Positions 9,356 through 22,243 of a DNA stretch of 64,000 nt are shown piece after piece. Origin of the DNA: Choricystis sp. odSpoLacu1 (lineage: Eukaryota; Chlorophyta; Trebouxiophyceae). The notes under the pieces were generated by a model. It saw only the letters and a program-made list of their open reading frames with translations. It was not told the origin of the DNA and did not search any database. A program made the translations under genes and the position numbers. Positions within the stretch are counted from its first letter, which is position 1; each line of letters opens with the position of its first letter. The stretch covers positions 558,001-622,000 of the forward strand of contig OY253654.1 in NCBI GenBank assembly GCA_958009055.1, written 5' to 3'.

Positions 9356-9970
9356 ATGCTCTGCCGCGCAGCTGCGAGCTCCACCCCCGCCCTGCCCCAC
9401 CACCCACGCCGCGCGCCGCCGCTGCGGCTGCGGCGGTGTGACTTGCCGACTGGGCGCGACGGCCGCGTGGACCTTACCCTGGCCGCGCGGCTGGTGGATG
9501 TGGCGCTGTCATCATTGCTGGAGAGACTGGCGGTGGATGCTCCGCCGGCTGTGGTGGATGTGAGTCTGACTGTGACAGCGGCGACAGGCGGCGCGTTCTT
9601 TGCGTCCGGCCGCGCCCGCACGGGCGCCCTCACCCTCACCTGCGACGCGTGCGGTCGGTCGGTGGCGTTGGAGGCAGGTTTGGATGCACAACTGCAGTTC
9701 ATGACGACGCCCGCTGCCGGTGCAGTCGCCGACGGCGCGGCCGCGGATGAGCTGCCGTGGCCGCGGTCGGCAGCGTCGCTCGACATCACGCCCACCGTGG
9801 CTGCGGCGCTCGGCGCCGGCCCCTCCACCACCTCGTGCGGGGATGCTGCGTGTGCTGCGGCTGCGTCGGAGGGGTGGGCGGCGGTCGGAACCACCGGCCG
9901 CGCGGGCGGGCTGGGCGGGGGCGCGGCGGGGGCGCGCCTGGCCGAGTTGAAGGCAAGGCTCAAGAAGTGA
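9356..9970 (+). CDS. DUF177/YceD-like protein (plastid 23S rRNA accumulation)
   Basis: Single exon, 204 aa. The first about 30 residues are Arg/Pro/Ser-rich (transit-peptide-like). The DUF177 core shows strand segments SLTVTAATGGAFFASGRART, then LTLTCDACGRSVALE, with the CxxC and a second Cys pair (SCGDAAC) in the tail. Bacterial YceD and its plastid relatives are needed for 23S rRNA accumulation; that role is inferred from the family. The C-terminal basic end ARLAELKARLKK is also typical. It converges with the minus-strand gene at 10107; a 14-G run lies between them (10024-10037). Confidence 0.75.
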   Translation: MLCRAAASSTPALPHHPRRAPPLRLRRCDLPTGRDGRVDLTLAARLVDVALSSLLERLAVDAPPAVVDVSLTVTAATGGAFFASGRARTGALTLTCDACGRSVALEAGLDAQLQFMTTPAAGAVADGAAADELPWPRSAASLDITPTVAAALGAGPSTTSCGDAACAAAASEGWAAVGTTGRAGGLGGGAAGARLAELKARLKK

Positions 9971-10106
9971 TGGAAGCAGGGTCTTTTTCGCGACGTGTAT
10001 GTGTTACAAACAAGGCAGGGAGCGGGGGGGGGGGGGGTAAAAACTTTTTTTTCATGCGATCAAAAAAATAAAACAACGTCTGTTTCGTTCCATTTCGTTT
10101 TCTCTA

Positions 10107-11060
10107 TCACACCGTGCGCACCCGGCTCGCGGGCAGCCCCACCACGATCTTGGGGGGGCGCCCAGTCGGCACCTCCCCCCCGTCCAGCGAGGCCAGCGCG
10201 CGCAGCTGCGTCACGATGCCCGCGCCCTCCACGGCCGCCCCTGCCGCGACGCGCGCCCAGGCAGCAGCCCCCGCGCGCGCGCACCGCGCCAGCGCGGTGT
10301 CGGGCAGGGACGCCAAGGCGGCCGCCGCGTCGGACAGGGCGGTGGCGTCGGCCGCGCGCGCGGCAGCGGAGAACTGAGCGGCGGCAGCGACCGCCTGCAT
10401 GTCGTCCCGCCTAACCAGCCTCGCCACCGCGGCAGTCGCGGCCTCCACGTCCTCGCCCGCGTGCGCTAGGACGACGGCTGCGGCGGGCGCGCCGACGGAG
10501 GGAGGCAGCGGCCGCCACGCGCGAAGGGAGGCGGTCGCGCCGGCAAGCACAGCGACTGCCGCCCCCACGGCGCGTGCAGCATCCGCATACTCGCCCGCCT
10601 CAAAGTCGCCGGGTTTGGCGGGGTCAAACGCCAGGCGGCGCAGGGCGCCGCGCAGGGTGGCACGTGCCGCGTGCGCGGCCGCGCGCGCCGCGGGGCCAGC
10701 GTGCGACGCGTCCTCCACCGCAGCGTCAGTTGCAGCATTCAAAAACGCCACAAAAGCATCCCGCCACACCGCAAACGCGGCCAGGCAGCGTGTGTCTGCA
10801 GGTTCGCGCGGGCGGGCGGCGACGAGCGCGCTCACTGTGGTTGTCACCGCGTCCCGCCCAGCGTGGCGAGGGGATGCCGACAGGGCGGCCGTGGCTGCTG
10901 CAGATATCAGTGCCGCAAACGCGTCATCCGCGTCGGATGGGGCCAGGAGGCGGGGGGGCAGGGGGACGCCCGCAGAGTGGAGGGCCCAGGCGGCGAGTGC
11001 AGCGGCTGCAGCGCGGGGGAGAGGAGCGACGGCAAGTGGGGGTGGCGGTGGAAGAGTCAT
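10107..11060 (-). CDS. Ala-rich all-helical protein, unknown
   Basis: Predicted single-exon protein of 317 aa from the ATG at 11060 (MTLPPPPPLAVAPLPRAA); another in-frame ATG is at 11084. The sequence is mostly amphipathic Ala-rich helices, broken by short Pro/Gly turns, with no obvious catalytic or metal motif and no membrane helix. Segments such as CLAAFAVWRDAFVAFLNAAT and RLAFDPAKPGDFEAGEYADA contain enough aromatic and charged residues to look like true coding sequence. The end is PTGRPPKIVVGLPASRVRTV. I do not recognise the family. It is divergent from the HABP4-like gene (237 bp between starts). Confidence 0.55.
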   Translation of the reverse strand: MTLPPPPPLAVAPLPRAAAAALAAWALHSAGVPLPPRLLAPSDADDAFAALISAAATAALSASPRHAGRDAVTTTVSALVAARPREPADTRCLAAFAVWRDAFVAFLNAATDAAVEDASHAGPAARAAAHAARATLRGALRRLAFDPAKPGDFEAGEYADAARAVGAAVAVLAGATASLRAWRPLPPSVGAPAAAVVLAHAGEDVEAATAAVARLVRRDDMQAVAAAAQFSAAARAADATALSDAAAALASLPDTALARCARAGAAAWARVAAGAAVEGAGIVTQLRALASLDGGEVPTGRPPKIVVGLPASRVRTV

Positions 11061-11296
11061 GTGTGTGGGGGGGTGGGTCAACACGGCTCCTTGTGTCGTG
11101 GGTCAAACGGCTGCTTCTGTGGTGGGTCGTGGCCGCGGGAGGCACACGGAAAGTCGATTGATTGGGTGATTGCCGCCAATAATTAACGTCGGTCACTCTC
11201 GTTTCTTCGTTTTCGTTTACTGCCCATCCAAGCCTTTTTATCTTTTGGCCGCCCTTTAACCCGGTGGCCCGCGGCACCACCTTCTAAACAACCACC

Positions 11297-12697
11297 ATGT
11301 CTAATGCCTTCGAATTGCTGGGCGACGGCGACGCCGGGGTCGAAGAACTGAGCAAGCGCATCGCGTCGGCCGGCGTCACCAAGCCAGCTGCTCCTGCGGC
11401 TCCCAAGCCTGCCGCCCCCAAGACCGGTGCTGGCGCTGCCGTGGCGGACCGCTTGGCTGGTGGCGGCGGCCGTGGTCGCGGCGGCGGCGGCGGTGGCGGC
11501 CGCGGGGAGGACCTGGCTGCCCCCGCCCGCGGCGACGGCCCGCGCTCCGGCCGCGGCCGTGGCGGCCGCGGCGGGCGGGGCCGTGGCGAGACGCGGCGCC
11601 GTGAGTTTGACCGGCGCGACGCGAGTGGACGCGGGTGAGTGGGACCGGAGGGGGAGAGAGACGGGGGAGGGGGGCGCGGACGACCACGCATTTGGGTCGG
11701 GCACACGCTGCCGCGTCAAGCCGACTGCTGCTGCGCTGGCGCACGCCCCCGAGACGCCGCGCACCCCCTGGCCGCACGTTGATCAGCCTCCGCTGTCAAG
11801 GGGGGGACAATCGACCGCACCGAGCGTGTGGATGGGTGGGTGATAGGCTTTTATTCGTGCGCGAGCGAGCCGCCATCTGCCCTCTCTCGACCAGTCACCC
11901 CTGGCTCTCGACCTCCCTTTTGTGCTTCCTGGCTCACCCCTTCTCCTCCACCCACACACACACAGCACCGTAACCGAGAAGCGCCACGGGGCCGGGCGCG
12001 GCAACTGGGGCACCAACGAAGACGGCAAAGAGTGAGTATTTGGGTTTGGGAGGGGGTGTGTGTGAGTGGAACGAAAGAGGGAACCACAGAAAAACGCGCG
12101 CTCACACACACACCCCACCACCCCACCACCCACAGCGCCGCCCCCGGCGACAAGCCCGCCGAGGGAGACGCCAACGCCCCCGCCACCGAGGAGGAGGAGG
12201 ATGAGGAGGCCCCCACCAAGACGCTGGAGGACTATGAGAAGGAAGTCGCCGCCAAGCGCGCCGCCCTCAACAAAGCCGCCGCCGCCCCCGCCAAGGTGGA
12301 CGGCGCCGCCCTGGAGGGGCTGACCACCTTCAAGCGCGTCAACGTCGAGGAGACGGTGGACCTGGTCAAGCTGGAGAAGGGGATTAAAAAGAAGGCGGCG
12401 GCCGCGGCCGCAGCCGCGGCCGCGCCCGCTGCCAAAGTGCAAGTCGAGACTGGGTTCCGCGTGTCCGACGGCTCCGCGCCTCGCGGCGATGGTGGCGGCC
12501 GCGGCCGCGGTGGCGGCCGCGGTGGCCGTGGCGGCCGCGGTGAGGGCCGCGGCCGCGGCGAAGGCCGCGGCCGCGGCGGCGGCGGCCGCGGCGAAGGCCG
12601 CTCGTTCGACCGCGCGCCGTCGGCCGCGCGCGTGGCCAGCGGACCCGCCCCCCCGATCGACGACGCGTCCGCATTCCCCACACTGGGCGGCAAGTGA
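11297..12697 (+). CDS. HABP4/SERBP1-like RGG protein (ribosome-associated)
   Basis: Cytosolic RNA/ribosome-binding protein of the Stm1-SERBP1-HABP4 group, linked to dormant ribosomes. Three exons: 11297-11634, 11966-12031 and 12136-12697 (321 aa). N-terminus MSNAFELLGDGD is the Stm1_N-like motif. An RG-rich block leads to EFDRRDASGRG, and exon 2 encodes the hallmark EKRHGAGRGNWGT followed by an acidic stretch. The HABP4 core follows (TKTLEDYEKEVAAKRAALNK, LTTFKRVN), then a 12-residue Ala run, a long RGG/RGRG repeat (12486-12600) and a C-terminal SAFPTLGGK end. Domain order matches plant RGGA/HABP4 proteins. A 636-bp gap separates it from the converging mtHSP70. Confidence 0.9.
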
Positions 12698-13333
12698 AGA
12701 AGGATGCTGCAAAGGTGCTGACGCGCCGAACAAACCACCCCAAAACCAATCCTGGGCCGAAAAACCTCCCCTACCCTTTTTTTTCCTTGGGACCCCGTAC
12801 CCCCCATTACTCCACACAATCCCCCTTTTTCCTGTGCTTTGGGGCCCCATTTTTCCATCAATCCCACGCGTGCTTTTCCCTCCACTTTTGCGCGCTGAAA
12901 CCCCCTTTTTTTCCGTGTGCTCTCTCATCTGGGACGTTTTCAAAAAAACAAGGACACCAACCCCCGTTTTTTTCTCTATCCTTCCCCTCCGGCGCGTTTC
13001 TTTGGCGGGCGCGAGACGGGTGGTCGAGGGGGTGGGGGGTGGCGATTTTGTGTGCGAGACTTGAGAGCAAAAACCCGCGCGCGCGTGTGAGAGTGAGAGA
13101 GTGTTTTTTTCCTTTTCGTTTTGCCTCCGCACAAACAAAAAAACCACAGTGGTGGCGGGGCCCCGCGCCCTCGCACAGCACGTGAAATCCAAAAAAAAGG
13201 TCCACACAGAAGAGGCGCGAAAAATCCGCGCCTCGTGTTTTTTTTTTTGCGCGCGCTCTCTCTTTCTCTTCACACACAACTCTCTCCCTCCCTAGAGTGA
13301 AAGAAAAGAAAAAGAAACCACACACGCACACTC
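12698..13333. other. Convergent intergenic region with hairpin
   Basis: No coding frame is convincing. The plus strand has repeated short T runs and C runs. A perfect 8-bp hairpin, GAGGCGCG (13212-13219), 7-nt loop, CGCGCCTC (13227-13234), lies about 100 bp from the mtHSP70 stop; a 12-base palindrome GCGGGGCCCCGC lies near 13156. It probably holds the 3' UTRs of both genes. Confidence 0.5.
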
Positions 13334-16085
<2,752 letters not shown>

Positions 16086-16324
16086 GGGGAATGCGAAGCG
16101 TGAGAGAAGAAGGGGAGAAGTTTTTCTTCTGCGAGGAAAAACGCCCGGAAGCAGGAGTGCAGGAGTGTCGGCGGCAAGAAAACGGCTCCTCTCCTTTTGC
16201 CCTCCCTCCGCCGTGTGTTTTTGACGCAGGAGAAGCCCCCGAAAAGGCGCCCCAGTTTTCTCACTTCACACAGAAGTGTTGAACAAAAACACACCAAACT
16301 AACACCACCACACCACCCTCTCCC

Positions 16325-17293
16325 TCACTCGCGCCCCGACGCCGGCGGCGTCCACGCTTCCACCTTGCGCCAGTTCCGGCGCGCCGGGTTATGCCACGCC
16401 CCTTTAGGCTGGTACCGCCCTGCCGTGCCCGACACATACCCCTTGTGCGGCAGCACGTAGGGAGGGGCGGCAAAGGTGGCGGGATTCGCGACCGGATTAT
16501 CGTCCGTGATGTTGTGCAGCCAGCCGTGCCACTCGGCCGGGACGGAGGCGGCGTCCTGGCCGTCGCGCCAGTCGAGGTCGCCGAACACGACCCAGCGGTG
16601 GCGGCCTGGTGGTGAGTGGAGGGGAGGGGGTGAGCGAGGGTGGAAGAAGAACGTGGTTTTGATGTTTCCGTCCCTCTCTCTCCCTCTCTCTCTCACTCAC
16701 CGTACTGCTCCGTCATGCGCTCGTAGTACTTGTTGCCGGCGGCGTCGGTGCCGACGTGCACGGCGCCCGGGCCGTGGATGATGGTGGCTTGACTGTGAGG
16801 GTGGGGAAGCGAGGAAACAGGGTTGGACATGAGAGGGGGATGGGGGCCGCCGGTTTTTTGTTTTCGCGCGCGCCGGCCTGCGTCGCCGCTCACCCGCCCC
16901 GGGCCTGCCAGCACCAGCTGTTGCGCACTGCACACGTGCATGGCGGCGCAGGATGGGGGGAGGGGGAGGCGGGGCGTGCGCGCACGGCGCGGCGCCGCGG
17001 ACCGCGCGCCCCGCCAAACATAAGTGGCTGCGTCTGCGCACGCCCGCCTCCCAGCGCCACACTGGCCACCCCCATTCGGCAAGGCAGCGCCCCTGGCCCA
17101 GCTCTGGTGGGAAGCCAGAGGCCAACAGCGACGTGCCGCCAATGAAACGCGCCCCCGCACAACCCCTAATCGCCACACCAACTCACGCGAGCGACCCGTC
17201 AAACAGCGACCTCCAGCCGCCTGCCTTGACCGCTTCCAGCAGGGTGGCCTTGCCGTACGTTTCCCGCAGGAACTTGACGACGGCGTTGGCCAT
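16325..17293 (-). CDS. NDUFA12: NADH dehydrogenase (complex I) subunit NDUFA12/B17.2
   Basis: Accessory complex I subunit near the matrix arm, related to the assembly factor NDUFAF2. Three exons: 17293-17187, 16792-16701 and 16605-16325; phases 2 and 1 agree, giving 159 aa, the usual plant length. Exon 1 starts MANAVVKFLRETYGKATLLE. Exon 2 has GAVHVGTDAAGNKYYER and exon 3 RHRWVVFGDLDWRDGQDAAS, PAEWHGWLHNITDDNP and the C-terminal KGAWHNPARRNWRKVEAWTP; the YE/RHRW and EWHGWLH blocks are family signatures. Its ATG is only 99 bp from the divergent HscB ATG, so the two probably share a promoter. Confidence 0.95.
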
Positions 17294-17392
17294 GACGGCG
17301 GCTCTTTTTGGGAAGAGTGACCACGTTCTCTTTTTTCGTTTCACTCCTTCTCTGCCCATCGCTGTGGCCTCCCGCAGCGCGCCTCTGGCACC

Positions 17393-18418
17393 ATGCGCCG
17401 CCTAGCCCAAGCCCTAATGCGCCTCCCCTCGGCTCGCTGGGTGGCTGCCGACGCCGCCCCGACCGCCCACCGCTGGCTGGCCCCCCGCGCGTTCTCGACA
17501 CCTCCCCCTTCCGCCGCGCCGCCCTGCTGGTCGTGTGGCTCGTCAGACACCGCCAACGCGCCGTCCCTGTTTTGTGGCAGCTGCCGGGCGGTGCGGGCGC
17601 CCCCCACACGGGCGGGGGTGGACTTGTTCAAGTTGTTGGGCGTGTGAGTAGTGTTGTTGTGGGGTGGGAAAAAGGGGGACAATGGTGTCCACACACCCGC
17701 ATACCACGCGTGCGAGTGTGAGTTTACATGCTGGGAAACGCGTGAACACTGGGAGGGAAAATGGTGGCGGAAATGCTTCGCAAACAATAAAAAACAAAAC
17801 GCGGCACTCACACTGTCTGCACCTCCCCCCCCCACACACACACACATAGTCCTCGCACCTATGACATTGACACCGCCGAACTGGAGCGCCACTACAAATC
17901 CCTGCAAGCGGTGCTGCACCCGGACAAGCACGCCACCGCGGGCGACGCTGCGACCGCGGCCGCGGACGCCGCGTCGGCCGCCGTCAACACGGCGTACGCG
18001 ACGCTGCGGTGTCCGTTGACGCGGGCGGCGTACATGGTAAGAGAGTGTTGGTGGGTGGGGTGAGCAGTCTTGGAAAATGAACAAGACGCGCGAGAAACAA
18101 AAACAAAAACCAACCCACCTTCCCCACACACCACCACAGCTCGACGGCCTCACCGACCCGTCCGAAGCCGAGGCCGACACACTGACTGATGTCGCCCTGC
18201 TGGCCGAAGTCATGGAAGCCCGGGAAGAGGTGGACGCTGCGGAGAGGGGCGCCCCCGAGCTCGAGGGACTGCGCGCGACGGCCGCCGCGCGCGCCGACGC
18301 GGTCGCAACCCAAGTCGGCGCCGCCCTGGCGGCGGGGGATGAGGCCGCCGCCCGGGCGGCCGTCACCCGGCTGCGGTACGCGACGCGCCTGCTGCAGGCG
18401 GTGGTGGACAAGATGTAG
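17393..18418 (+). CDS. HSCB: Mitochondrial J-type co-chaperone HscB/JAC1
   Basis: Partner of mtHSP70 that delivers nascent Fe-S clusters from the ISCU scaffold. Three exons: 17393-17643, 17850-18036 and 18140-18418 (238 aa). A basic N-terminus (MRRLAQALMRLPSARW) is a targeting peptide. Two CxxC pairs (CWSCGSSD and FCGSCRAV) form the N-terminal zinc site known in plant and human HscB. The J domain includes YKSLQAVLHPDKHA with the HPD motif and ends AYATLRCPLTRAAYM. The C-terminal HSCB oligomerisation helix bundle follows (EVMEAREEVDAAE, ATRLLQAVVDKM). It is divergent from NDUFA12 and 1.3 kb from the mtHSP70 start. Confidence 0.93.
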
Positions 18419-18512
18419 ATTTTTGGGGGTGGGGGGGGAGAAATAGAAAAGACACCGTTTTTTGTTTTGTTTTGTTAGTAGCAACACCCCCACTTTAACC
18501 TCTCCTCTCTCC

Positions 18513-20168
18513 TCATCCCTTCTTGCCCGCGTTGGCCAGGTGCGCCTCCCTCCCCCTCGCCACCGCCTCCTGGAACGCGGCCCCCGCGGCCCCGTTGGCC
18601 GGGTCGACGCGGTAGGCTTCAAAAAACGCGTGCGCCGCGTCCTCCCACAAACTCAGCTCCCGCGCGGCCACCCCCTCCCGCCACCACGCCCGCCCGGAGC
18701 GTGGGTCCAAGGAGCGGGCGATGCGAGCGTCCGCCAGGGCGGGGGCGGGGTCGCCCAGGCGCAGGTGGGCGGCCGCGCGGTCGGCCCACACGCGCGCGAC
18801 GTCCGTGGCATGCCGCAGCGACGTCGTGTAGTGGGCGGCAGCAGCTGCGTGGTCACCAGCAACGAAGGCTTCATCGCCCGCACGGGCGGCGGCGGCGGCG
18901 GCGGCGGCGTCGGGGGAGGAGGGGGAGGGGATGGAGACCGGGGCGGAAGGTGACGTGTCGGCGCCACCGTCACCACCCTCCCTCTCACCACTCTGCCCCC
19001 CACTCGCGGCCAGCACGCCGTCCACCGTCCACTCGCCATCAAACCCGGGCGCCCGGGGCGTCACCGGCAGCAGCAGGGCGACAACATCGCGAAACCCGGC
19101 CGCCGCGGCGGCTTCGAGCGCGCGCGCGCCCTCGCCGTCGGCGGCGGCGGGATCAGCCCCCGCATCGAGCAACGCTTGCACGATGGACGCTGCCCCCACC
19201 TCGGCAGCCGCGTGCAGAGGGGTGACGCCTCCCTCCGCGGCAGCAGCGACGTCCGCCCCCGCCTCGATCAGTGCTCCGACCGACGCTTCGTTTTCCGTCG
19301 CGGCCGCGATCAGCACGGCAGACACGCCGTCCGGCCCGCGCGCGTCGGGCGGGGCGCCCGCCGCCAACAACGCTTTGACGGCGGCCGAGTCGCCGGAGCC
19401 GGCGGCCCAGATGAGGGGGGGGCCCGCTTCGGAGGGCGCGGCGACATCAGCACCCGCCTCCAACAGTGCAGCCACCGCGTCCGCCCGGCCCGATCCAGCC
19501 GCCCGGCACAACGGAGGCGCCCCCCCCGGCCCCGTCAACGATGGATCAGCGCCACGCTCCAGCAGGGCACGCGCGGCGGCGGCTTCCCCGCCCGCCGCCG
19601 CGACCGCGAGCGGCGTTTCGCCTTCTTCATCCAGGGCGTTGACGTCCACTCCTGCCTCATCCACCAGCCACGCAATCGCACCCGGGTGTCCCGTCGCCGC
19701 AAAGTGCAGGGCGGTGCGGCCGCGCCCGTCTTTGACCGCGCCGACGCCGCCGCCGTAGCGCTGTGCGCGTTTCTGCAGCTCCCCCACGTCTCCATCCCGC
19801 GCCGCCGTCAACAGCGCTTCCACTGCCGCCCGTTCCTCCAGGGCGGCGGCGGGGCCCGAGGGCGCGGGCGGGGGCGGGGCGGCGGCGCCGACGTCGGACG
19901 CCAGGGTCGGCCATTGCTCGTCCTGGGCCAGTTTGGGCAACGTCACGGTCACGATGCCGGCGTCAACGGTGTGGGTGACGCGCGGCACATCCACCGTGGC
20001 GTAGGGTTCGAAGCGCAGCAGGTGTGTGGCGCCCGCGTCGACCGCCACGCCCGCGCTCGCATCGACGCGGACGGTGGTGGGGGGGGTGTCCGGGGGCAGG
20101 GGGACACGCACAGTGATTTGTGGTCCTTCATCACTCCAGGTGACGCCGGGTGGAAGGGAGGGAGGCAT
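18513..20168 (-). CDS. CS domain-ankyrin repeat-TPR protein
   Basis: Single-exon, 551 aa from the ATG at 20168. Residues about 1-95 are a CS/p23-like domain (VTWSDEGPQITVRVPLPPDT, then VTHTVDAGIVTVTLPKLA). Residues about 125-350 hold around seven ankyrin repeats, e.g. GRTALHFAATGHPGAIAWLV, ADPSLTGPGGAPPLCRAAGS and GGVTPLHAAAEVGAASIVQA. The C-terminal 120 residues are TPR helices (AARAGDEAFVAGDHAAAAAH, RVWADRAAAHLRLGD, RSGRAWWREGVAARE). CS and TPR domains are typical HSP90/HSP70 adaptors and the ankyrin block is a protein-binding surface, so an adaptor role is inferred. The order CS-ANK-TPR is not one I can attach to a named protein. It converges with HscB, 94 bp away. Confidence 0.85.
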   Translation of the reverse strand: MPPSLPPGVTWSDEGPQITVRVPLPPDTPPTTVRVDASAGVAVDAGATHLLRFEPYATVDVPRVTHTVDAGIVTVTLPKLAQDEQWPTLASDVGAAAPPPPAPSGPAAALEERAAVEALLTAARDGDVGELQKRAQRYGGGVGAVKDGRGRTALHFAATGHPGAIAWLVDEAGVDVNALDEEGETPLAVAAAGGEAAAARALLERGADPSLTGPGGAPPLCRAAGSGRADAVAALLEAGADVAAPSEAGPPLIWAAGSGDSAAVKALLAAGAPPDARGPDGVSAVLIAAATENEASVGALIEAGADVAAAAEGGVTPLHAAAEVGAASIVQALLDAGADPAAADGEGARALEAAAAAGFRDVVALLLPVTPRAPGFDGEWTVDGVLAASGGQSGEREGGDGGADTSPSAPVSIPSPSSPDAAAAAAAARAGDEAFVAGDHAAAAAHYTTSLRHATDVARVWADRAAAHLRLGDPAPALADARIARSLDPRSGRAWWREGVAARELSLWEDAAHAFFEAYRVDPANGAAGAAFQEAVARGREAHLANAGKKG

Positions 20169-21136
20169 GGTGTGTGGTTGGTGGCCGGACAATAGTGCGA
20201 GGTGTGGTCCGTTTTTTTTTTTCGTTGTGCGACGTCCACTGCACCAGCCCCACACGATGAAGCGAAGCAACGCCGTCCATCAAGCCAGTGCAATCATCCA
20301 CACGCACTCAGGGATCGGTGGTAAAAGTGCACAGACCCCAACAGCCCACCAAAACACAGCTGCCCGTGTGGAGCCGACACAGCCCGACACGCACGCCTTC
20401 GATCAACGCCAGAACTAAACCACGCAAAACGCTTGGTGTTTATCGCCTATTAAACGCAGCCACAGGGGGCTGGATGGAGCGAGGCACCCAGCTGTGGGTC
20501 TGGGTCGCTCCACAGGCGCCGTCTGCCCTGGCACACGCCGCGGAGGCAGTACATCGACACGCGAAACGAAAGACTTGGCCGTGAGACGTCGTCACATTTC
20601 TTTGGTTTCTTCAGGTCGGCGCCCCGGGGCCCCCGTGTTTCCCGCCCTCAACACGCGCAGGACGCGCACGCGTTCCCCCCCCTCCCGCCCACGGGACTGA
20701 GCGCGGGCGAGGGCGGCCGACACCTGGTAATCCGGGCGCGCCATCGAGCGAACGCACGGCAGCCTCCGAAAAGCGCCGCGGTCTCTGCACACGCGCTCCC
20801 CCCCCTCCTCTCGCGACCGCGCCGCCGCACGGGGCCGGCTCAAGCACACTCTTTCACGCGTGCCGTTGCTGGCGAGGCGGCCAGGCTCAAGTCGGCCGCA
20901 CGGCGCGCCCGTTTTTTTGCGCCCCCTCCTTCCGGTGCGAGCGCCACCGCCTGTTTTTTTTTTCGTTCCCTCCATACTCACGCCCTCCAGCCGACCAGCT
21001 GGGGGACTGCGTCTCCCACACCCACACGCCGTCTTTGAAATCCGCCCCTTTCCCTCACTGCACGCGCCTGGGAGGTGCGCCGGCCGACGGGCCAACCAGA
21101 GGGTCACGCGCCCCACACACCCTGCGCTCTCCAACG
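20169..21136. other. Long divergent intergenic region
   Basis: The 968 bp between the CS-ANK-TPR start and the CCCH-WW start contain open frames on both strands, but these are Arg/Pro-rich, lack domain similarity and look like GC-rich shadows. Several T runs (8-9 T) occur. It probably holds two promoters and 5' UTRs. Confidence 0.45.
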
Positions 21137-22243
21137 ATGGATTCTTTTCTGCTGGGCGGCCTCTTCCCGCTCGACGGTGGCGGCGGCTCCGGCGGGGAGC
21201 GCCGCAGGCCCAGGGGCAAGGGCTTCCGTGGCAACGCTGAGAACGCCAAGACCAATATTTGTTTGCGGTGAGTGGTGGGGGGGGGGGGGGGGGGGGGCGA
21301 ATTTGGGGGCCCCGAACGAATAAAAGAAAACCAGGGCGCCGATCGGGTGCGCCCTTTCCCTCCCTGCCACCCCCCCTCACCTTGATTCCCTTCCCTTTCA
21401 CTCACCACCCAGCTGGAGAAACGGGTCATGCCGCTCTGGCGACCGCTGCAACTTTGCGCACGGTGAAACCGAGCTGCGCAAGCTGCCCCCCCGCTCGCGC
21501 ACGGGGTCGCTCTCGCTCGACACGGCGCGCGCGTTTTCGGGCGACGCTGCCTATGACTACGGCGCGCCCCGCCCACCCCCCCCGTTGGCGTAGGAGGGTG
21601 CGGGCGGCGGGGCAGCGCCGTAGCCTCCGCCGCGGCGGACGGGGGCGGCGCGTGGGCGGCGGCCGGGTTCCCGGTGCCGGGTCCCGCCGGCTGGACGCAG
21701 TACCTGGAGCCCGACACGTCGGAACCCTACTACCACAACGCGCTGACCGGGGAGACGCGGTGGTCGAGGCCGCTGGAGTGGAACGCAGCCGCCGCGGCGG
21801 CAGCCGCGGCGGGCCTGGCCGACCGCCTCGCTGCGACCCGCGCGCCGGCGCCCGGCTCGTCCCCGCTGGACGTCGCCCTCAGCGCCCAGAACAGAGGCAG
21901 TTTGGACGCCGGCCTGGCGGGCGCCCCCCTGTCCCCGCTGCGGGCGCCACCCGGCGGCGGCGGCGACGCGCTGTCGCCGCTGCGCGCCGCGCGCGGCGCC
22001 ATCAGCGCCGGCACGCTGGGCGCGCTCGTCGCGTCGGGCCCCTCCATCGAGTCGTACAGCGACCTGGACGCCCGCCTGGCCAGCCTGACGGCCAGCCTGT
22101 CGCTGACGAGCGGGCTGGGCGCGCACGACGGCAGCAGCGGCGTCAACGGCGCGCCGCTGTCCAACCCGACTGGCAGCGGCGATAGTGGCACCAGCGGCTC
22201 CGGCCAGCTGCCGCCTCCCTCGGCCGATGGGTCGCTGTTTTGA
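21137..22243 (+). CDS. CCCH zinc finger and WW domain protein (frame break in C run)
   Basis: Probable RNA-processing protein. Exon 1 is 21137-21267 and exon 2 starts at 21413. Across the junction a CCCH finger is read: NICLRWRNGSCRSGDRCNFA followed by HGE (C-x8-C-x5-C-x3-H). The frame then meets TAG at 21591. The following WW domain (GPAGWTQYLEPDTSEPYYHN, then GETRWSRPLEW; two Trp and the central aromatic pair) is one frame over. Either a 26-nt intron (21590-21615, GTAGGA to GGCAG) joins the frames exactly, giving 311 aa, or the run of eight C at 21576-21583 should be nine. The C-terminal 140 residues are low-complexity Ala/Ser/Gly. Intron 1 contains 21 consecutive G. Function beyond RNA and Pro-ligand binding is unknown. 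Confidence 0.7.
21277..21297 (+). repeat. 21-base G run in the CCCH-WW intron
   Basis: A run of 21 G immediately downstream of the 5' splice site of intron 1. It may form a G-quadruplex in the pre-mRNA. Confidence 0.85.

Noticed and set aside
20592..21401. Minus-strand open frame of 269 codons between the CS-ANK-TPR and CCCH-WW genes
   Set aside because: Arg/Gly/Pro-rich, overlaps the CCCH exon and its G-run intron antisense, and shows no domain.
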